Assembly (NCBI RefSeq): GCF_000735585.1
Contig: NZ_JNNO01000019.1
Coordinates: 1 to 61,617 of the forward strand
Origin: Devosia sp. LC5
GTDB taxonomy: Bacteria; Pseudomonadota; Alphaproteobacteria; Rhizobiales; Devosiaceae
Length of the DNA: 61,617 nt
Direction: 5' to 3'
How positions within the stretch are numbered: the stretch's first letter is position 1; each line of letters starts with the position of its first letter. A program made the translations under genes and the position numbers. Positions 45,981-56,941 of this stretch are shown one piece after another. The notes beneath the pieces were generated by a model. The model did not search any database. It saw only the letters and a list, made by a program, of their open reading frames with translations, and was not told where the DNA came from.

Positions 45981-47213
45981 ATGACCCCACCCACCACCAT
46001 CAAGCGCGGCACGCCGGCTTTCATCCGCGCCAATATCGCCTTCTTCCTCGCGGCCTTCGCCACCTTCGCCACACTCTATTCGGTCCAACCACTGCTGCCC
46101 ATCTTCGCCGAGCAGTTCGGCCTCGACGCCGGCGCCAGCTCGCTGGCGCTCTCGGCAACCACGGCAATTCTCGCCATCGCCCTGCTGCTCGCCAGCTGGG
46201 TCTCCGATCGGCTCGGGCGCCGAACGCTCATGGTCTGGGCCATTCTGCTCACCGCCGGCCTCGGGCTGCTCCTGCCGCTGGCCCCCAATTGGACCACGCT
46301 CATCGCCATCCGCACGCTGATTGGCCTGACCCTCTCCGGGCTGCCCGCCGTGGCCATGGTCTACCTTGCCGAAGAGATGGACCCCGACGCCCTGGGCTTT
46401 TCCATGGGCCTTTATATCGGCGGCACCGCCATTGGCGGCATGGCCGGGCGGCTCGTATCCGGCATTCTCGCCGATTCCCTGGGCTGGCGGCCCGCCCTTG
46501 CCATCCTCGGCGCCGCCATCGCGATAGCCGCCCTCATCGTCGTGCTCCTGCTCCCCAAGCCGCACAATTCCGCGCGCAACCGCCTCTCCGCCCGCGACCT
46601 CACCCGGCTCATAGCCCTCCAGTTCCGCGACAAGGGCCTGCCCTGGCTCTTCCTCTCAGCCTTCCTGCTGATGGGCTCCTTCGTCACGCTCTATAATTAC
46701 GCCGGCTTCCGCCTCGCTCTGCCGCCATTTTCAATGAGCCACACCGCCATCTCGGCCATTTTCGTGGTCTATCTGCTCGGCAGTTTCAGTTCCGCCTGGG
46801 CCGGCGGCCTCGCTCAACGTCTTGGCCGTCGCAAGGTATTCTGGGCCATGGTCCTCACCATGGCCGTTGGCGTATTCCTCACCATCGTGCCATCGACGCC
46901 CGTCATCATCGCCGGGCTCGCCATCGCCACCATCGGCTATTTCGCCGCCCATGGCATAGCCAGCGCCTGGGTCGCCCGCCGTGCCGTGGTTGGCCGCGCC
47001 CAGGCCTCGGCCATCTATCTCTTCGCCTATTATCTGGGCTCGTCCGTGCTCGGCACGCTGGGCGGCTATGCCTGGGTCGCCTGGGGGTGGACCGGCGTCA
47101 TGCTGGTCAGCGGTGGCGCCATCGTCGCCGCCATGCTGGTCGCCATCCGCCTTATGGCTCTGCCGCCACTGCCCATAGCCGAAAAACCCGCTGAGCCACC
47201 CGCTGGGCTGTAA
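45981..47213 (+). CDS. Major facilitator superfamily transporter (YnfM-like)
   Basis: A 410-residue exporter with twelve predicted helices. The first has ATFATLYSVQPLLPIFAEQF, close to YnfM-type arabinose/drug efflux proteins. The MFS loop motif SDRLGRRTLMVW lies between helices 2 and 3. The start directly follows a REP-like repeat and has no obvious ribosome binding site. It converges on ksgA with an 8-base gap. The substrate is unknown. Confidence 0.88.
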   Translation: MTPPTTIKRGTPAFIRANIAFFLAAFATFATLYSVQPLLPIFAEQFGLDAGASSLALSATTAILAIALLLASWVSDRLGRRTLMVWAILLTAGLGLLLPLAPNWTTLIAIRTLIGLTLSGLPAVAMVYLAEEMDPDALGFSMGLYIGGTAIGGMAGRLVSGILADSLGWRPALAILGAAIAIAALIVVLLLPKPHNSARNRLSARDLTRLIALQFRDKGLPWLFLSAFLLMGSFVTLYNYAGFRLALPPFSMSHTAISAIFVVYLLGSFSSAWAGGLAQRLGRRKVFWAMVLTMAVGVFLTIVPSTPVIIAGLAIATIGYFAAHGIASAWVARRAVVGRAQASAIYLFAYYLGSSVLGTLGGYAWVAWGWTGVMLVSGGAIVAAMLVAIRLMALPPLPIAEKPAEPPAGL

Positions 47214-47221
47214 GGCCGGCC

Positions 47222-48067
47222 CTAGCGCTTGAGCCCCGGCAGCGCCTTCGCCATCGCCAGGAACACATCAACCGGCAATTCCTCGGCCCGCTCATCGCCC
47301 TTGAGCCCGCCAGCAGCCAGCAGGGCATCCACCGGCACGCCCGTAGCTTTAAGACTCTGCCGCACCATCTTGCGCCGTTGCCCAAAGGCCGCGCGGGTCA
47401 CCTGCTCCAGGTCCTTGACCGTCACATCACCCGCAACCGGCTTGGGCACCAGATGCACCACGGCGGAGGTCACATTGGGCGGTGGCACAAAGGCCTGCCG
47501 ACCCACATTGAACGCAATCCGCGCATCGGTTCGCCAACCCGCCAGCACGCCCAGCCGCCCATAGGCATCGTCGCCCGCCTTAGCACAAATCCGCTCGGCC
47601 ACCTCACGCTGAAACATCAGCGTCAGGCTCTCGAAATAGGGTGGCCACGGGTCGCTGGTCAGCCAACCGGTCAGCAGCGGCGTCGCGATATTATATGGCA
47701 GATTGGCAATGATCCGCGTTGGCCCATCGGCCAGCAGCCGGTAATCCATCTCCATGGCATCGCCACCGATTACCGTCAGCCGGCCCGGATAAGCCTCGGC
47801 AATCTGCGCCAGCGCGGGCAGGGCGCGCGCGTCCCGTTCAATGGCGATAACTTCCCTGGCGCCCTCGGCCAGCAGGGCGCGCGTCAAACCGCCGGGGCCA
47901 GGCCCCACTTCAATGACCCGCACGCCCTCCAGCGATCCGCCGACCCGGGCAATGCGGGCCGTAAGGTTGAGATCGAGCAGGAAGTTCTGCCCCAATTCCT
48001 TCTTGGCGCGCAGTCCATGCTCGGCAATGACTTCGCGCAGTGGTGGCAGGTTGTCGATCTGGCTCAT
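47222..48067 (-). CDS. rsmA: 16S rRNA dimethyladenosine transferase
   Basis: A 281-residue SAM-dependent enzyme (KsgA) that dimethylates two adjacent adenines near the 3' end of 16S r[11 protein letters not shown] near residue 25, [16 protein letters not shown] near residue 50, and the catalytic [11 protein letters not shown] near residue 122 are diagnostic. Last gene of the lptF-lptG-lptD-surA-pdxA-ksgA series. It overlaps the pdxA stop by 4 bases. Confidence 0.97.
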   Translation of the reverse strand: MSQIDNLPPLREVIAEHGLRAKKELGQNFLLDLNLTARIARVGGSLEGVRVIEVGPGPGGLTRALLAEGAREVIAIERDARALPALAQIAEAYPGRLTVIGGDAMEMDYRLLADGPTRIIANLPYNIATPLLTGWLTSDPWPPYFESLTLMFQREVAERICAKAGDDAYGRLGVLAGWRTDARIAFNVGRQAFVPPPNVTSAVVHLVPKPVAGDVTVKDLEQVTRAAFGQRRKMVRQSLKATGVPVDALLAAGGLKGDERAEELPVDVFLAMAKALPGLKR

Positions 48068-49068
48068 GCGGCCTGCGCCGTCATTGCATCGGCCATGCGG
48101 ATCGCCGCCAGAAAGCTCTTGTCCGAACCGCGGCCAGTCCCCGCCAGATCAAACGCCGTGCCATGGTCCGGCGACGTCCGCACGATGGGCAGCCCAAGGG
48201 TCACGTTCACCGCATCCTCGAAGGCAATAGTCTTGATCGGGATCAGCGCCTGATCGTGATACATAGCCAGAACCGCATCATAATTGGCCCAATGGGCGGG
48301 GTGGAACAGGGTATCGGCGGGCAGGGGGCCAACAGCATCGATCGCCTCGAATTGCAGTTCGGCCACTGCAGGCCCAACGATTTCGAGATCTTCCCGCCCA
48401 ATGGCCCCGCCTTCGCCGGCATGCGGATTGAGCCCCGCAATGGCGATCCGGGGATTGGCAATGCCGAAGCGCTGCCGCAGGTCATGCGCCACGATCCGCC
48501 CCGTTTCCACGATCAATTCCTTGGTCAGCAAGCGGGGCACATCCTTGATCGGCACATGGATCGTTACCGGCACGGCGCGCAAGCCCCCATGCGCCAGCAT
48601 CATCACCGGCAGTTTCGGCACGCCCCCGCCCGCACAAAGCTCGGCCAGAAATTCGGTATGTCCCGGATGCTTGAACCCGGCATGATAAAGACTGGCCTTG
48701 TTGATCGGCGCCGTCACCAGCCCGCGGCACGTCCCGGCCAATGTAGCCTCGACAGCATCCGCAATCGCCTGGATAACCGCATGCGCCGCCAATGGGCTGG
48801 CCTTGCCGGGGTGATCCGAAACCAACCCCTCGACCGGTACCACAGGCAGGGCACCCGCAAATACCGTACTCGCCTCGGCTGCACCCGTCGCCGCGATATC
48901 GAAGAACAGCCCCAGCCGCTCGGCACGCGCCTTGAGGAATTCCACATGCCCGAACACGCAGAAATCCGGCAGGTTCAGTTCGGCGCGACGTGCATAGAGC
49001 GACAGGATGAGATCCGGGCCAATGCCGGCCGGCTCGCCCATGCTGATGGCCAGCGGCTTGCTCATCAT
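48064..49068 (-). CDS. pdxA: 4-hydroxythreonine-4-phosphate dehydrogenase
   Basis: A 334-residue NAD-dependent enzyme of pyridoxal 5'-phosphate synthesis. The N-terminus [14 protein letters not shown], the [20 protein letters not shown] region with metal-binding His, the middle [13 protein letters not shown] and the C-terminal [12 protein letters not shown] contain the metal-binding histidines. Complete. Confidence 0.97.
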   Translation of the reverse strand: MMSKPLAISMGEPAGIGPDLILSLYARRAELNLPDFCVFGHVEFLKARAERLGLFFDIAATGAAEASTVFAGALPVVPVEGLVSDHPGKASPLAAHAVIQAIADAVEATLAGTCRGLVTAPINKASLYHAGFKHPGHTEFLAELCAGGGVPKLPVMMLAHGGLRAVPVTIHVPIKDVPRLLTKELIVETGRIVAHDLRQRFGIANPRIAIAGLNPHAGEGGAIGREDLEIVGPAVAELQFEAIDAVGPLPADTLFHPAHWANYDAVLAMYHDQALIPIKTIAFEDAVNVTLGLPIVRTSPDHGTAFDLAGTGRGSDKSFLAAIRMADAMTAQAA

Positions 49069-49108
49069 GCCCCCGTCGGTCGCCAGCTGCCCGTTTCCGG
49101 GCAGTGGC

Positions 49109-50017
49109 TTAGTTGTAGATGATCTTGGCGCGGCTGCGCAGGTCGGCCAGGTAATTGGTGGTCTGCTGCTGCAGGGCGCTGGTGCCCGCTTCGGCTTCCA
49201 GATCGCCCTTGATGAAGGTCAGGTCTTCCGCCTGGGTCTTCTGGCAGACCGCCAGCATGGAGACGCCGGTATCCACCACGCGCGGCTTGGTGATGCCGCC
49301 CACATTGAGGCCCGCCAGCTCCTTGGCGATGGCTTCGGGCAGTTGCGTGGCGTGGCGGCGGCCGACATCGATCACGGCGGCATCGGTATAGCTCAGCGAC
49401 AGCTGCACGGCGCTGTCGCAGCCGGCAAAGCTGGAGCGGTAGCGATTGGCCTGCGCCGTACGGCCACCGGCACCCTGGCCGCCGGGGGCCACGAAGATGA
49501 TTTCTTTCAGGATATAGTCGTAGGTCTGGAAGGCGGCGACCTGGCTTGCAGCCTTCTGGTCCAGCTCGAGATCGGAAATCCGTACCTGCGGCATGATCGC
49601 CTGCTCGGTTACCGCATTCCAGGCAATGGCGGCGCGCAAACGGTCGCGCAGCGTCTCGATGCCAACGCCGTTCTGCTGCAGCAACTGGATCAGCTTATCC
49701 TGGCTGATCTTGATGTTGCGCGACACCTGCTGCAGGCCTTCATCGATCTGCGCATTGGAGACGGTGATGCCCAGGCGCTTGGCCTCGTCCATCTGCAAGG
49801 CTTCGTCGATGAGCTGATCGGTCGCGCCCTTGCGGCCGGTCTTGTTGCCTTCCATGGTGAACAGGCGCAGCCGTTGATCGACCTGGGTGTCGGTGATCGG
49901 GGTGCCATTGACGGTCACTACAGTCGCGGCCAGGCTGGGCGCGGCCATGGCCACGGTCAAGACCAGGCCAACCATCGCTGCGGCCGCTGCGCGTCCAAAG
50001 TGTTGCAATGCCATCAT
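49109..50017 (-). CDS. surA: SurA-like periplasmic chaperone/peptidyl-prolyl isomerase
   Basis: A 302-residue exported protein. A signal peptide covers about 36 residues (ending PSLAAT). The SurA N-terminal domain follows (TVNGTPITDTQVDQRLRLFT), then one parvulin-like region that is too divergent to confirm catalytic residues. It is shorter than E. coli SurA (428 residues) and probably has one PPIase-like domain. Its position after lptD supports a role in outer-membrane protein folding. The start at 50017 is chosen because the upstream open stretch does not look like a signal peptide. Confidence 0.88.
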   Translation of the reverse strand: MMALQHFGRAAAAAMVGLVLTVAMAAPSLAATVVTVNGTPITDTQVDQRLRLFTMEGNKTGRKGATDQLIDEALQMDEAKRLGITVSNAQIDEGLQQVSRNIKISQDKLIQLLQQNGVGIETLRDRLRAAIAWNAVTEQAIMPQVRISDLELDQKAASQVAAFQTYDYILKEIIFVAPGGQGAGGRTAQANRYRSSFAGCDSAVQLSLSYTDAAVIDVGRRHATQLPEAIAKELAGLNVGGITKPRVVDTGVSMLAVCQKTQAEDLTFIKGDLEAEAGTSALQQQTTNYLADLRSRAKIIYN

Positions 50018-50116
50018 CGTCTTCCGCCTGTCCAAGAATTCGTGCCCGCTCTCAATGCGGCGGGAAAAGCACGGTGTCAATTGCCCCATGATTGCGGCCA
50101 AAATCCGCAATACACA

Positions 50117-52417
50117 CTACCGTGTAGTGGAGCCCATGAGTCCCAGATCGAGCCCCGCTGGCGTTTTCAGCCGGAAGCTGCCCGTAAAGCGCATGTCATC
50201 GGGGCTCGTATGGGTGGGGCCGGTGCGCGTCGCAGTGGCGCCAATCACCACATAGCCATCGTCATAGGTCAGGCCCGCGCCTACTTGCAGCCAGCTGCTA
50301 TTGGTAATGTCCCAATAGGTATTGCCGGTGACGCGCCAATAATCCATCAGCGGCACACCCAGTTCCAGCCCGATTTCCTGCTGGTCCTTGACTACCCCTG
50401 CCTGCGTGTTGGCCGCGATGTAATTGTAGTCCACCTTCGCTGAATAGCCCGCATTGCTATAGGTCACGCCCAGTCCGGTGCGCGTCAGCAGCCAATCGTC
50501 AGTGTTTACCTGCACTTTGCCGCCCACCTTGAAACCAGGTGAGAAAACGCCATAGGCGCCCAGCACGGCATAGGATGTCTCGTCTTCCAGCCCGCCGCCC
50601 ACGCCCGTCTGCGCCTGGTCCGGGGCCGCAAAGGCATTGGCGCCTGCCAGGTGGAACGATTGACCGCCCAGCAATTCGAGATAGGAGCCATCCACGAAAT
50701 TGGCCTGGTAGCGCCCGCCGATATTGGCGCGCAGGCCCGTCTCCTGCCGGTCGCTGCCGCTGAAGCGGTTATAGCTGAACAAATTTGTGTCATCGAAGAC
50801 GAAACTCTGCGCATCGTCATTGGTAATGCCCACCGCCGTCGTGTCCGACCCGCGATAGACCAATTGGCCGATCGGCTCGATCAGCTGCACCGTCGAGCCA
50901 TCGCTGGCCGCCATCGGGAAGCGCACATCCATCGCCGCAATCGGGGTCGCACTCCACAGCGTCGTTTCGCCCGGCGCACCGGCGGCGGCGCTGGTGCCAT
51001 CGTAATAGGCGACATCGGCCCGGCCACCCAGATAGGGCGTCGCCACGAAACCACCCGCACCAATCCACTGGTTCTGCCAGCCCGCCTGGAATACCGCGTG
51101 GGTCTTATCGCCGGAATAGCCGAGGTCGTAGGGTTTGCCATTGGCGCCGGTGAGTGCGTCATCGTCCCGCCGCACACCGAGCAGCCGTCCGCTGATCTCG
51201 AACCGCCCCATGCCTGGGGCCATTTCGATGAAATGCTCGAACCGGGCATTGGGCAGCGCCTTGGCTTGCCGCCGTTGGCTGGCATCGGTCACGTCACCCA
51301 ATTGATTGAACTGCTGCATCCGCACGTCGATATAGGTGTCGGGCGTCAAATTGGTGGCATAGACTTCGTTGACCGACGATTTGGCCGTGGTCATCCGGTA
51401 GTCTTCAAGATAGGCCGCGTCGGTAAATTTGGTATAGGACCATCCCACCGTCCAGTCCTCGATCGGGCGGAATTCGCCAGAGCTTTGCAGCGCCCCGCGC
51501 CATTCCTCCTGTGCTTCGGAAAAGCTGAACGCACCGGGATTGAACTGGTAGAGGCCGGACACCTTGATGTTGAACGAGCCGTTGTCGAAACGCTGGATCC
51601 ACTCCGCGCCCATCAGGAAGCCCTGGCCGGTCAGCAGCGTCGGCGTCAGGATCACCTCGGTCCACCGCGTCGAGTAGACCGCCACAGGCACTTCGACCTT
51701 TAGCCCGATTTCTTCGCTATAGTCGAACGAAGGCGTGCGCAGCCCGGCAATGGTTCCCGCGCTGGTATCGGGCAGCCAAAGGTAGGGCAGCCATGCCACC
51801 GGGATACCCAGCACGGCAAGGCTTGGCTGCTCCAGCGCCAGCGAACCATCCGCCCTGTTCTGCGTGACGCGGTTGGCATGCATCGACCAGCCAATGCGCC
51901 GGCCCTTGTCATCCACACATTCCCCGCAGGGGGCATAGGTGGCGTTGTTCAATACGGTCTGCAGCGCGGCCGCGTAATCGGCGCTGTCCGCCGTGATCCG
52001 CGCGCCGTCATAGCTGGTAATGGTCAGCGCATCGAGCAGCGCCTGCTTCATGCCGCCGGTCAGCTGCAGGTCGTTGGTTTCGGTGACATTATTGGACGGA
52101 TCGCGGATGGTGACGGCGCCCACGAAATGCGCATCGCTGGTCAGCCGGTTATAAACCAGGTTCTGCCCGCTCAGCGTGTAGCCGCCGCGGGTGACCACCA
52201 CATTGCCGCTGGCAGTGATGATATTGGTATTGCCGTCAAACGCCAGATTGTCCGCCTCGACGCCTGTCGGGGCGCTGGGGTCGATCGGGGCATTGAAGAA
52301 ATCGGCAGGAAGCAGACCCTGCGCCATCGCGCCGCCGCTAAGGGCAATAGCAAGTGCTGCGCCGGCGGCTGCCAGACGGAGCGACGATCGAATATGTGTG
52401 CCCCAGCCCTTACTCAC
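50117..52417 (-). CDS. lptD: LPS assembly outer-membrane protein LptD
   Basis: A 766-residue protein. A signal peptide ends near residue 33 (GGAMAQ), an N-terminal OstA jellyroll domain follows (NIITASGNVVVTRGGYTLSG), then a beta-barrel from about residue 200. It inserts lipopolysaccharide into the outer leaflet. Two cysteines (YAPCGECVDD) may form a disulfide, as in other LptD proteins. Its start overlaps the lptG stop by 4 bases. Confidence 0.96.
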   Translation of the reverse strand: MSKGWGTHIRSSLRLAAAGAALAIALSGGAMAQGLLPADFFNAPIDPSAPTGVEADNLAFDGNTNIITASGNVVVTRGGYTLSGQNLVYNRLTSDAHFVGAVTIRDPSNNVTETNDLQLTGGMKQALLDALTITSYDGARITADSADYAAALQTVLNNATYAPCGECVDDKGRRIGWSMHANRVTQNRADGSLALEQPSLAVLGIPVAWLPYLWLPDTSAGTIAGLRTPSFDYSEEIGLKVEVPVAVYSTRWTEVILTPTLLTGQGFLMGAEWIQRFDNGSFNIKVSGLYQFNPGAFSFSEAQEEWRGALQSSGEFRPIEDWTVGWSYTKFTDAAYLEDYRMTTAKSSVNEVYATNLTPDTYIDVRMQQFNQLGDVTDASQRRQAKALPNARFEHFIEMAPGMGRFEISGRLLGVRRDDDALTGANGKPYDLGYSGDKTHAVFQAGWQNQWIGAGGFVATPYLGGRADVAYYDGTSAAAGAPGETTLWSATPIAAMDVRFPMAASDGSTVQLIEPIGQLVYRGSDTTAVGITNDDAQSFVFDDTNLFSYNRFSGSDRQETGLRANIGGRYQANFVDGSYLELLGGQSFHLAGANAFAAPDQAQTGVGGGLEDETSYAVLGAYGVFSPGFKVGGKVQVNTDDWLLTRTGLGVTYSNAGYSAKVDYNYIAANTQAGVVKDQQEIGLELGVPLMDYWRVTGNTYWDITNSSWLQVGAGLTYDDGYVVIGATATRTGPTHTSPDDMRFTGSFRLKTPAGLDLGLMGSTTR

Positions 52418-53481
52418 GTACGCCCGTCTTCCTTATGCAGCAGCACCGTCACGCCAATGACGATGGCCACGAACGCTGGTCCGACTGCGGCAAACGCGGG
52501 ATCGAGAACGCCGGTCGACCCGGCCCGGTCGGCCATCTCGGTAATCACGAACACAACAAACCCAAGCACGATCCCATAGAGAACCGCGGGACCAAAATTA
52601 GACGACCTTCGATAACCTGCGGTAAACGCAAAAGCAATGAACAGCGAACCTGTTAGCACCAGCGGCAGAGCCAGCAGTTTGATCAGCCGCATCGACGCTG
52701 CGCTGCGGATTGCGCTGTCCGCCACCCCGGTTTGCAACAGGCGCGCAAGCTCGAAAAACGTCATGTCCTCGGTGGACGCTAGCCGCAAATTGACCTCGGC
52801 GGGCGTCGACGTGGTGGGCAATGTGTAGTTGAAAACCTCATGCGGCGGCGTGTCGGGATTCCGCACTATGGCTGTCGGCAGCACCCAATAGCCATTTTCC
52901 AGCCGCGCCTCGGGAGCCTCGATTCGATGGTCTGGGGCATTGCTCAGGTTGAACACCGTCACATTGCCCAATACCGATCCGCCCGGCCGCATGTCGGTCG
53001 CCAGCATCACATAGCGCGTATCCCCCGATCGCTGCTCAAGCCAGATTTCGCCCGGAGTCAGCATCGAGGCTTCACCCGGGGGCGTTGGATTGAGTTCGCG
53101 ATTGATCTGCGTGCTGATCGTTTCTGCCCCCAACGCGATCACGAAACTGACCAGCATCAGGGCGATCGTCGGCGCGCGTACGATCCGCCAGATCGACAAA
53201 CCGCTGCTTTTGATCACCGTTAGTTCATGCCGCGCCTTGAGGTCGATGAAACCCACAATGGCGCCCATCAACACCGTCACCGGCAGCGTCTTGATAGTCC
53301 AGCGCACCCCGCTCATGGCCACCATCAGGAAGGCCATCGCCGTGCCCCGGCTTTCAGCCACGAAATTGAAGCGCCCCGTGTCCAGCGATTCCACCAGTGT
53401 GATGATTCCGTAGAACACGAATACGGTCGCCCCTATGCGGCCCGCCAGCCGCGACAGCACCAGCCAGTCGATCCGGGTCAT
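52414..53481 (-). CDS. lptG: LPS export ABC transporter permease LptG
   Basis: A 355-residue inner-membrane protein of the LptF/LptG family with six helices (three at each end) around a periplasmic beta-jellyroll of about 150 residues. The motif DLKARHELTVIKSSGLS near residue 80 is typical. It pairs with LptF and the ATPase LptB, which is not in this window. It overlaps both neighbours by 4 bases. Confidence 0.96.
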   Translation of the reverse strand: MTRIDWLVLSRLAGRIGATVFVFYGIITLVESLDTGRFNFVAESRGTAMAFLMVAMSGVRWTIKTLPVTVLMGAIVGFIDLKARHELTVIKSSGLSIWRIVRAPTIALMLVSFVIALGAETISTQINRELNPTPPGEASMLTPGEIWLEQRSGDTRYVMLATDMRPGGSVLGNVTVFNLSNAPDHRIEAPEARLENGYWVLPTAIVRNPDTPPHEVFNYTLPTTSTPAEVNLRLASTEDMTFFELARLLQTGVADSAIRSAASMRLIKLLALPLVLTGSLFIAFAFTAGYRRSSNFGPAVLYGIVLGFVVFVITEMADRAGSTGVLDPAFAAVGPAFVAIVIGVTVLLHKEDGRT

Positions 53482-54548
53482 GCTGGCACCACCGCGCCGG
53501 GGTGACGCGGCCGGGCCCGGATCAGCAGAGTTGTCCCGCCCACCACCATCATCAGCAACGCTCCGGTCGAGGGCCCAAGCGGGCTATAGGCGCTGACGCC
53601 CAGCTCGACAAAGGCCAGCAGCATCACGACCACTTCCATCGGCAGTGCAAAGCGCGTCCGCCGCCCGCTGGGAAAGCCGCAGATCGCCAGCACCAGCATG
53701 CAGATGCCAACCACCTTGAGCCCTTCGAACATGCGCTTGGAAAGCTCCTTGACCAGTTCGGGCGGCCACGTGCCGCTGGCCAGCGCCGCGCCCACCAGCG
53801 AGATACTGTCGGTTTCGAGCAACGGGTCTACGGCCCCGGTAGCCTGCGACAGCCGCTCGACATTGAGGTCGTACCGGCGAAACGAAATTTCCGAGAACTG
53901 CCCGGTGCTCGACGTATATTGCAGCGCCCCGTCATACAATTCGATGACATAGCCCTCGCCATCAGAGGAGACGCGGGCGGTATCGGCCATGTAGGTGTGA
54001 CGCATGTCCGGGTCGCGCCGGTCATCGGCAAAGAATTCGGTGATTTCGCCATTGCCCACCCGCCCGCCGATCAGCAGCAGCACGCCCGGCGTCACCTGGG
54101 TAAAGCGCTTTGGCTTCAGCGTCGTGCTGATCAGGTCGGCGGCCACGCTGGCCGAAAGAATGTTGAGGCGCTTGTGGGCCATTGGCGCGAGAAAATTCGA
54201 GATCAGCAACACCGCCAGAACACCGGCCACCGCCACCACACCCGTGGCCCGCCACAGCGAGGGCAGGCCATAGCTGGTATGGATGATGTGCAATTCGCGG
54301 CTGGCCTGCAACGCCAGCAGCGCCCGCGCCAGCCCGATTCCCATGCAGACGTAAAAGAAGGTCAGCGCCAGCGGCGGCATGGTCAGCAGCGCCTGCAGCG
54401 CCAGCGTCACCAGCCCTTGCCCCTTCACCGCCACCACGTCGAACGAGCGCAGGCAATTGACCAGCCAGAGCAGCACGCACACCACGCCGAACAGGATCAT
54501 CGCATCGATGACGAACAGGCGAGACAGATAGGCGGTTAGTCGCTTCAT
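53478..54548 (-). CDS. lptF: LPS export ABC transporter permease LptF
   Basis: A 356-residue LptF/LptG-family protein with six helices and a periplasmic jellyroll. The motif [18 protein letters not shown] near residue 78 is the family coupling-helix region. First gene of the LPS-transport and RNA-modification series. It diverges from the aminopeptidase gene across a 209-base intergenic region that should hold both promoters. Confidence 0.96.
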   Translation of the reverse strand: MKRLTAYLSRLFVIDAMILFGVVCVLLWLVNCLRSFDVVAVKGQGLVTLALQALLTMPPLALTFFYVCMGIGLARALLALQASRELHIIHTSYGLPSLWRATGVVAVAGVLAVLLISNFLAPMAHKRLNILSASVAADLISTTLKPKRFTQVTPGVLLLIGGRVGNGEITEFFADDRRDPDMRHTYMADTARVSSDGEGYVIELYDGALQYTSSTGQFSEISFRRYDLNVERLSQATGAVDPLLETDSISLVGAALASGTWPPELVKELSKRMFEGLKVVGICMLVLAICGFPSGRRTRFALPMEVVVMLLAFVELGVSAYSPLGPSTGALLMMVVGGTTLLIRARPRHPGAVVPA

Positions 54549-54757
54549 ACGGCACCCATGGCGTCTACAAGCGCCGCTTTTATGTCCGGTTCAGGATTGT
54601 GTCGACACTGGGATACTTCGCACAGTCGCACAAGCTGGGGACAGAAACCGCGCCCCTTTGCCTCACCTGTGTTGCGGGATTGACGCGGCCCCCATTCCCC
54701 TCAATGCTCCGGGCAAATCTTTCGCATGGCGCCCGCCATGCCTTGCAAGGCCGACCA

Positions 54758-56239
54758 ATGCCCAACAAACTTTCGATCCAAACGGCAGCCTTTGCCGGCG
54801 TTTCCGCACCCCTGACGATCATTTATGCCGCCGAAGGCCAAGCCCCCACCGGCGCCGCCGCCGCCATCTGGTCCGCCACCAGCCTCGATTGGCATACTGT
54901 CAGCGCCTCCGCCGCCTTCAAGGGCAAACAAGGCCAGGCGCTTGATATCATAGGACAGGGCGCTGGCCGTCTGATCGTCCTAGGCAAGGGCAAGGCCGAT
55001 GAAAAAGCCCCCTTCAATGCCTGGACCGATCGCGGCGGCTCGCTCTTCGCCAAGATTGCCGCCGCCCGCGCCGAGTCGGTCGCCGTCATCGTGGATGAGC
55101 CAGGCGCCACCCCTGCTGCCATTGCCGAACTGGCCGCTGGCCTGCGCCTGCGCCATTACAAGTTCGACAAATACAAGACCGTGCGTCCCGACGAGCCGGC
55201 CGGCGACATCGCCATCACGCTGCACGTCGCCGATCCCACCGCTACCGATACCGCCATTGCCAATCGCGGCGCCGTCGTCGAAGGCACGCTGCTCGCCCGC
55301 GACCTGATCAACGAGCCGGCCAATGTCCTCGGCCCGGTCGAATTCGCCGCCAGGGCCGCCGAATTATCCGCCCTTGGTGTCGATGTCGAAATTCTCGAAC
55401 CCGCCGAGCTCGAAAAACTCGGCATGGGCTCGCTGCTCTGCGTCGCCCAGGGCTCCGATCGCCCCGCCCGCCTCGTCGTCATGCAATGGCGCGGTGGCGA
55501 TGTCGGCGCTGCACCCTTGGCTTTCGTCGGCAAGGGCGTCGTCTTCGACACCGGCGGCATTTCCATCAAGCCTGCCGCCTCCATGGAGGAAATGAAGGGC
55601 GACATGGGTGGCGCCGCCGCTGTCACCGGCCTGATGCGGGCGCTGGCCGGCCGCAAGGCACCGGTCAATGCGGTCGGCGTTATCGGTCTCGTCGAAAACA
55701 TGCCCTCGGGCAATGCCGTCCGCCCGGGCGATATCGTCACCGCCATGAGCGGCACTACCATCGAGGTGATCAACACCGACGCCGAGGGCCGTCTCGTGCT
55801 TGCCGACGCGCTCTGGTACACGCAGGACCGCTTCAAGCCCCGCTTCATGATCAACCTGGCGACCCTTACCGGTGCCGTCATTGTGGCGCTGGGCCACGAG
55901 CATGCAGGCCTCTTCTCCAACAATGACGAACTGGCCATCCAACTGCTCAATGCCGGCCTCACCGCCAATGAAAAGCTCTGGCGCATGCCGCTCAGCCCCG
56001 CTTACGACAAGCTGATCGAATCCAAATTCGCCGATATCCGCAATTCCGTCGGCCGCCCCGCCGGCTCGATCACCGCCGCCCAGTTCCTGCAGCGTTTCGT
56101 CAACAACGTCCCCTGGGCGCATCTCGACATTGCCGGTACCGCCTTCGGCACCAGCGCCACCGAAATCAACGCCTCCTGGTCCGCCGGCTTCGGCGTCGCC
56201 CTGCTCGATCGGCTAGTCAGGGACTATTACCAGGGCTAG
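54758..56239 (+). CDS. pepA: Leucyl aminopeptidase (M17 family)
   Basis: A 493-residue two-metal aminopeptidase. Metal and catalytic motifs are [30 protein letters not shown] and the diagnostic [14 protein letters not shown] near residue 340. The C-terminal half is well conserved and the N-terminal half variable, as normal. The ATG at 54758 fits the family N-terminus and has AAGG upstream; a longer frame from 54599 covers promoter sequence. It precedes holC, the usual order. Confidence 0.95.
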   Translation: MPNKLSIQTAAFAGVSAPLTIIYAAEGQAPTGAAAAIWSATSLDWHTVSASAAFKGKQGQALDIIGQGAGRLIVLGKGKADEKAPFNAWTDRGGSLFAKIAAARAESVAVIVDEPGATPAAIAELAAGLRLRHYKFDKYKTVRPDEPAGDIAITLHVADPTATDTAIANRGAVVEGTLLARDLINEPANVLGPVEFAARAAELSALGVDVEILEPAELEKLGMGSLLCVAQGSDRPARLVVMQWRGGDVGAAPLAFVGKGVVFDTGGISIKPAASMEEMKGDMGGAAAVTGLMRALAGRKAPVNAVGVIGLVENMPSGNAVRPGDIVTAMSGTTIEVINTDAEGRLVLADALWYTQDRFKPRFMINLATLTGAVIVALGHEHAGLFSNNDELAIQLLNAGLTANEKLWRMPLSPAYDKLIESKFADIRNSVGRPAGSITAAQFLQRFVNNVPWAHLDIAGTAFGTSATEINASWSAGFGVALLDRLVRDYYQG

Positions 56240-56322
56240 GCTGCTTTCCGACAGTGATCACAGGCTTCCGGCACCGCTAAAGTGTGCCGAGCTTCTGGTC
56301 AGGATGAGACGAAAATGGTGGG

Positions 56323-56386
56323 TGTCGAGCACCGGAGCGGAGCGTATCTTAGGATACGTGAGCACCGGAAGCCGAGATACCCGCCA
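56323..56386. repeat. Dispersed structured repeat, copy 2 (pepA-holC gap)
   Basis: CGTATC-TTAG-GATACG (56343-56358) forms a 6-bp hairpin with flanks GAGCACCGGAGCGG and GAGCACCGGAAG, as in copy 1 (36894-36954). The hairpin bases differ between the copies but still pair. The outer bases also pair with some G-T contacts (GGTGGGTGTCG with CCGAGATACCCGCC). Confidence 0.75.
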
Positions 56387-56423
56387 TTTGCAGGCCGTCA
56401 TGGCCACAAGATCGGTACACTTT

Positions 56424-56870
56424 ATGCCCGACGTTCTGTTCTACCACCTTGAAGCCCGCCCGCTCGAAGCGGTCATTCCGCTCCTGCTGGAAAAGACGCT
56501 AGAACGCGGCTGGCGCGCGGTGGTCGAAGTCGGCTCCACCGAGCGCGCCGAAGCGCTCGATGCCCATCTGTGGACCTATCGCGAGGATAGTTTCCTGGCC
56601 CATGGCCTGGCGGGCGAGGAAACCGATAGCCTCCAGCCCATCCTCATCACTACCGGCCCCGACAATCCCAACGGCGCCGCCTGCCGCTTCTTCGTCGATC
56701 GCGCCGTACCGCAATCGGCCGAGGGCTATGAGCGCATCGTCTACATGTTCTCCGGCCACGATCCCGACGCGGTGGCCGAAGCCCGCCTCGCCTGGAAAGC
56801 GCTGCGCGATGGCAATAGCGTGACCTATTGGCAGCAGGAAGCCAATGGCCGATGGGTCAAGAAAGCCTAG
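56424..56870 (+). CDS. holC: DNA polymerase III chi subunit
   Basis: A 148-residue protein with the family start MPDVLFYHLEARPLEAVIPL, GWRAVVEVGSTERAEALDAH, LWTYREDSFLAHG and the C-terminal HDPDAVAEARLAWKAL. It links SSB to the clamp loader. The ATG at 56424 is chosen; the upstream part of the frame is the structured repeat. Confidence 0.94.
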   Translation: MPDVLFYHLEARPLEAVIPLLLEKTLERGWRAVVEVGSTERAEALDAHLWTYREDSFLAHGLAGEETDSLQPILITTGPDNPNGAACRFFVDRAVPQSAEGYERIVYMFSGHDPDAVAEARLAWKALRDGNSVTYWQQEANGRWVKKA

Positions 56871-56902
56871 GAACAACAATAGGTTAGCGTCTAGACCACA
56901 AT

Positions 56903-56930
56903 GTCATTCCCGCGAAGGCGGGAACCCCCG
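56903..56930. repeat. REP-like palindrome, possible bidirectional terminator
   Basis: TTCCCGC (56907-56913) pairs with GCGGGAA (56918-56924). This is the widespread CATTCCCGCGAAGGCGGGAA element of many proteobacteria. It lies between the converging holC and metallopeptidase genes. Confidence 0.72.
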
Positions 56931-56941
56931 TTTTCTTCCCC

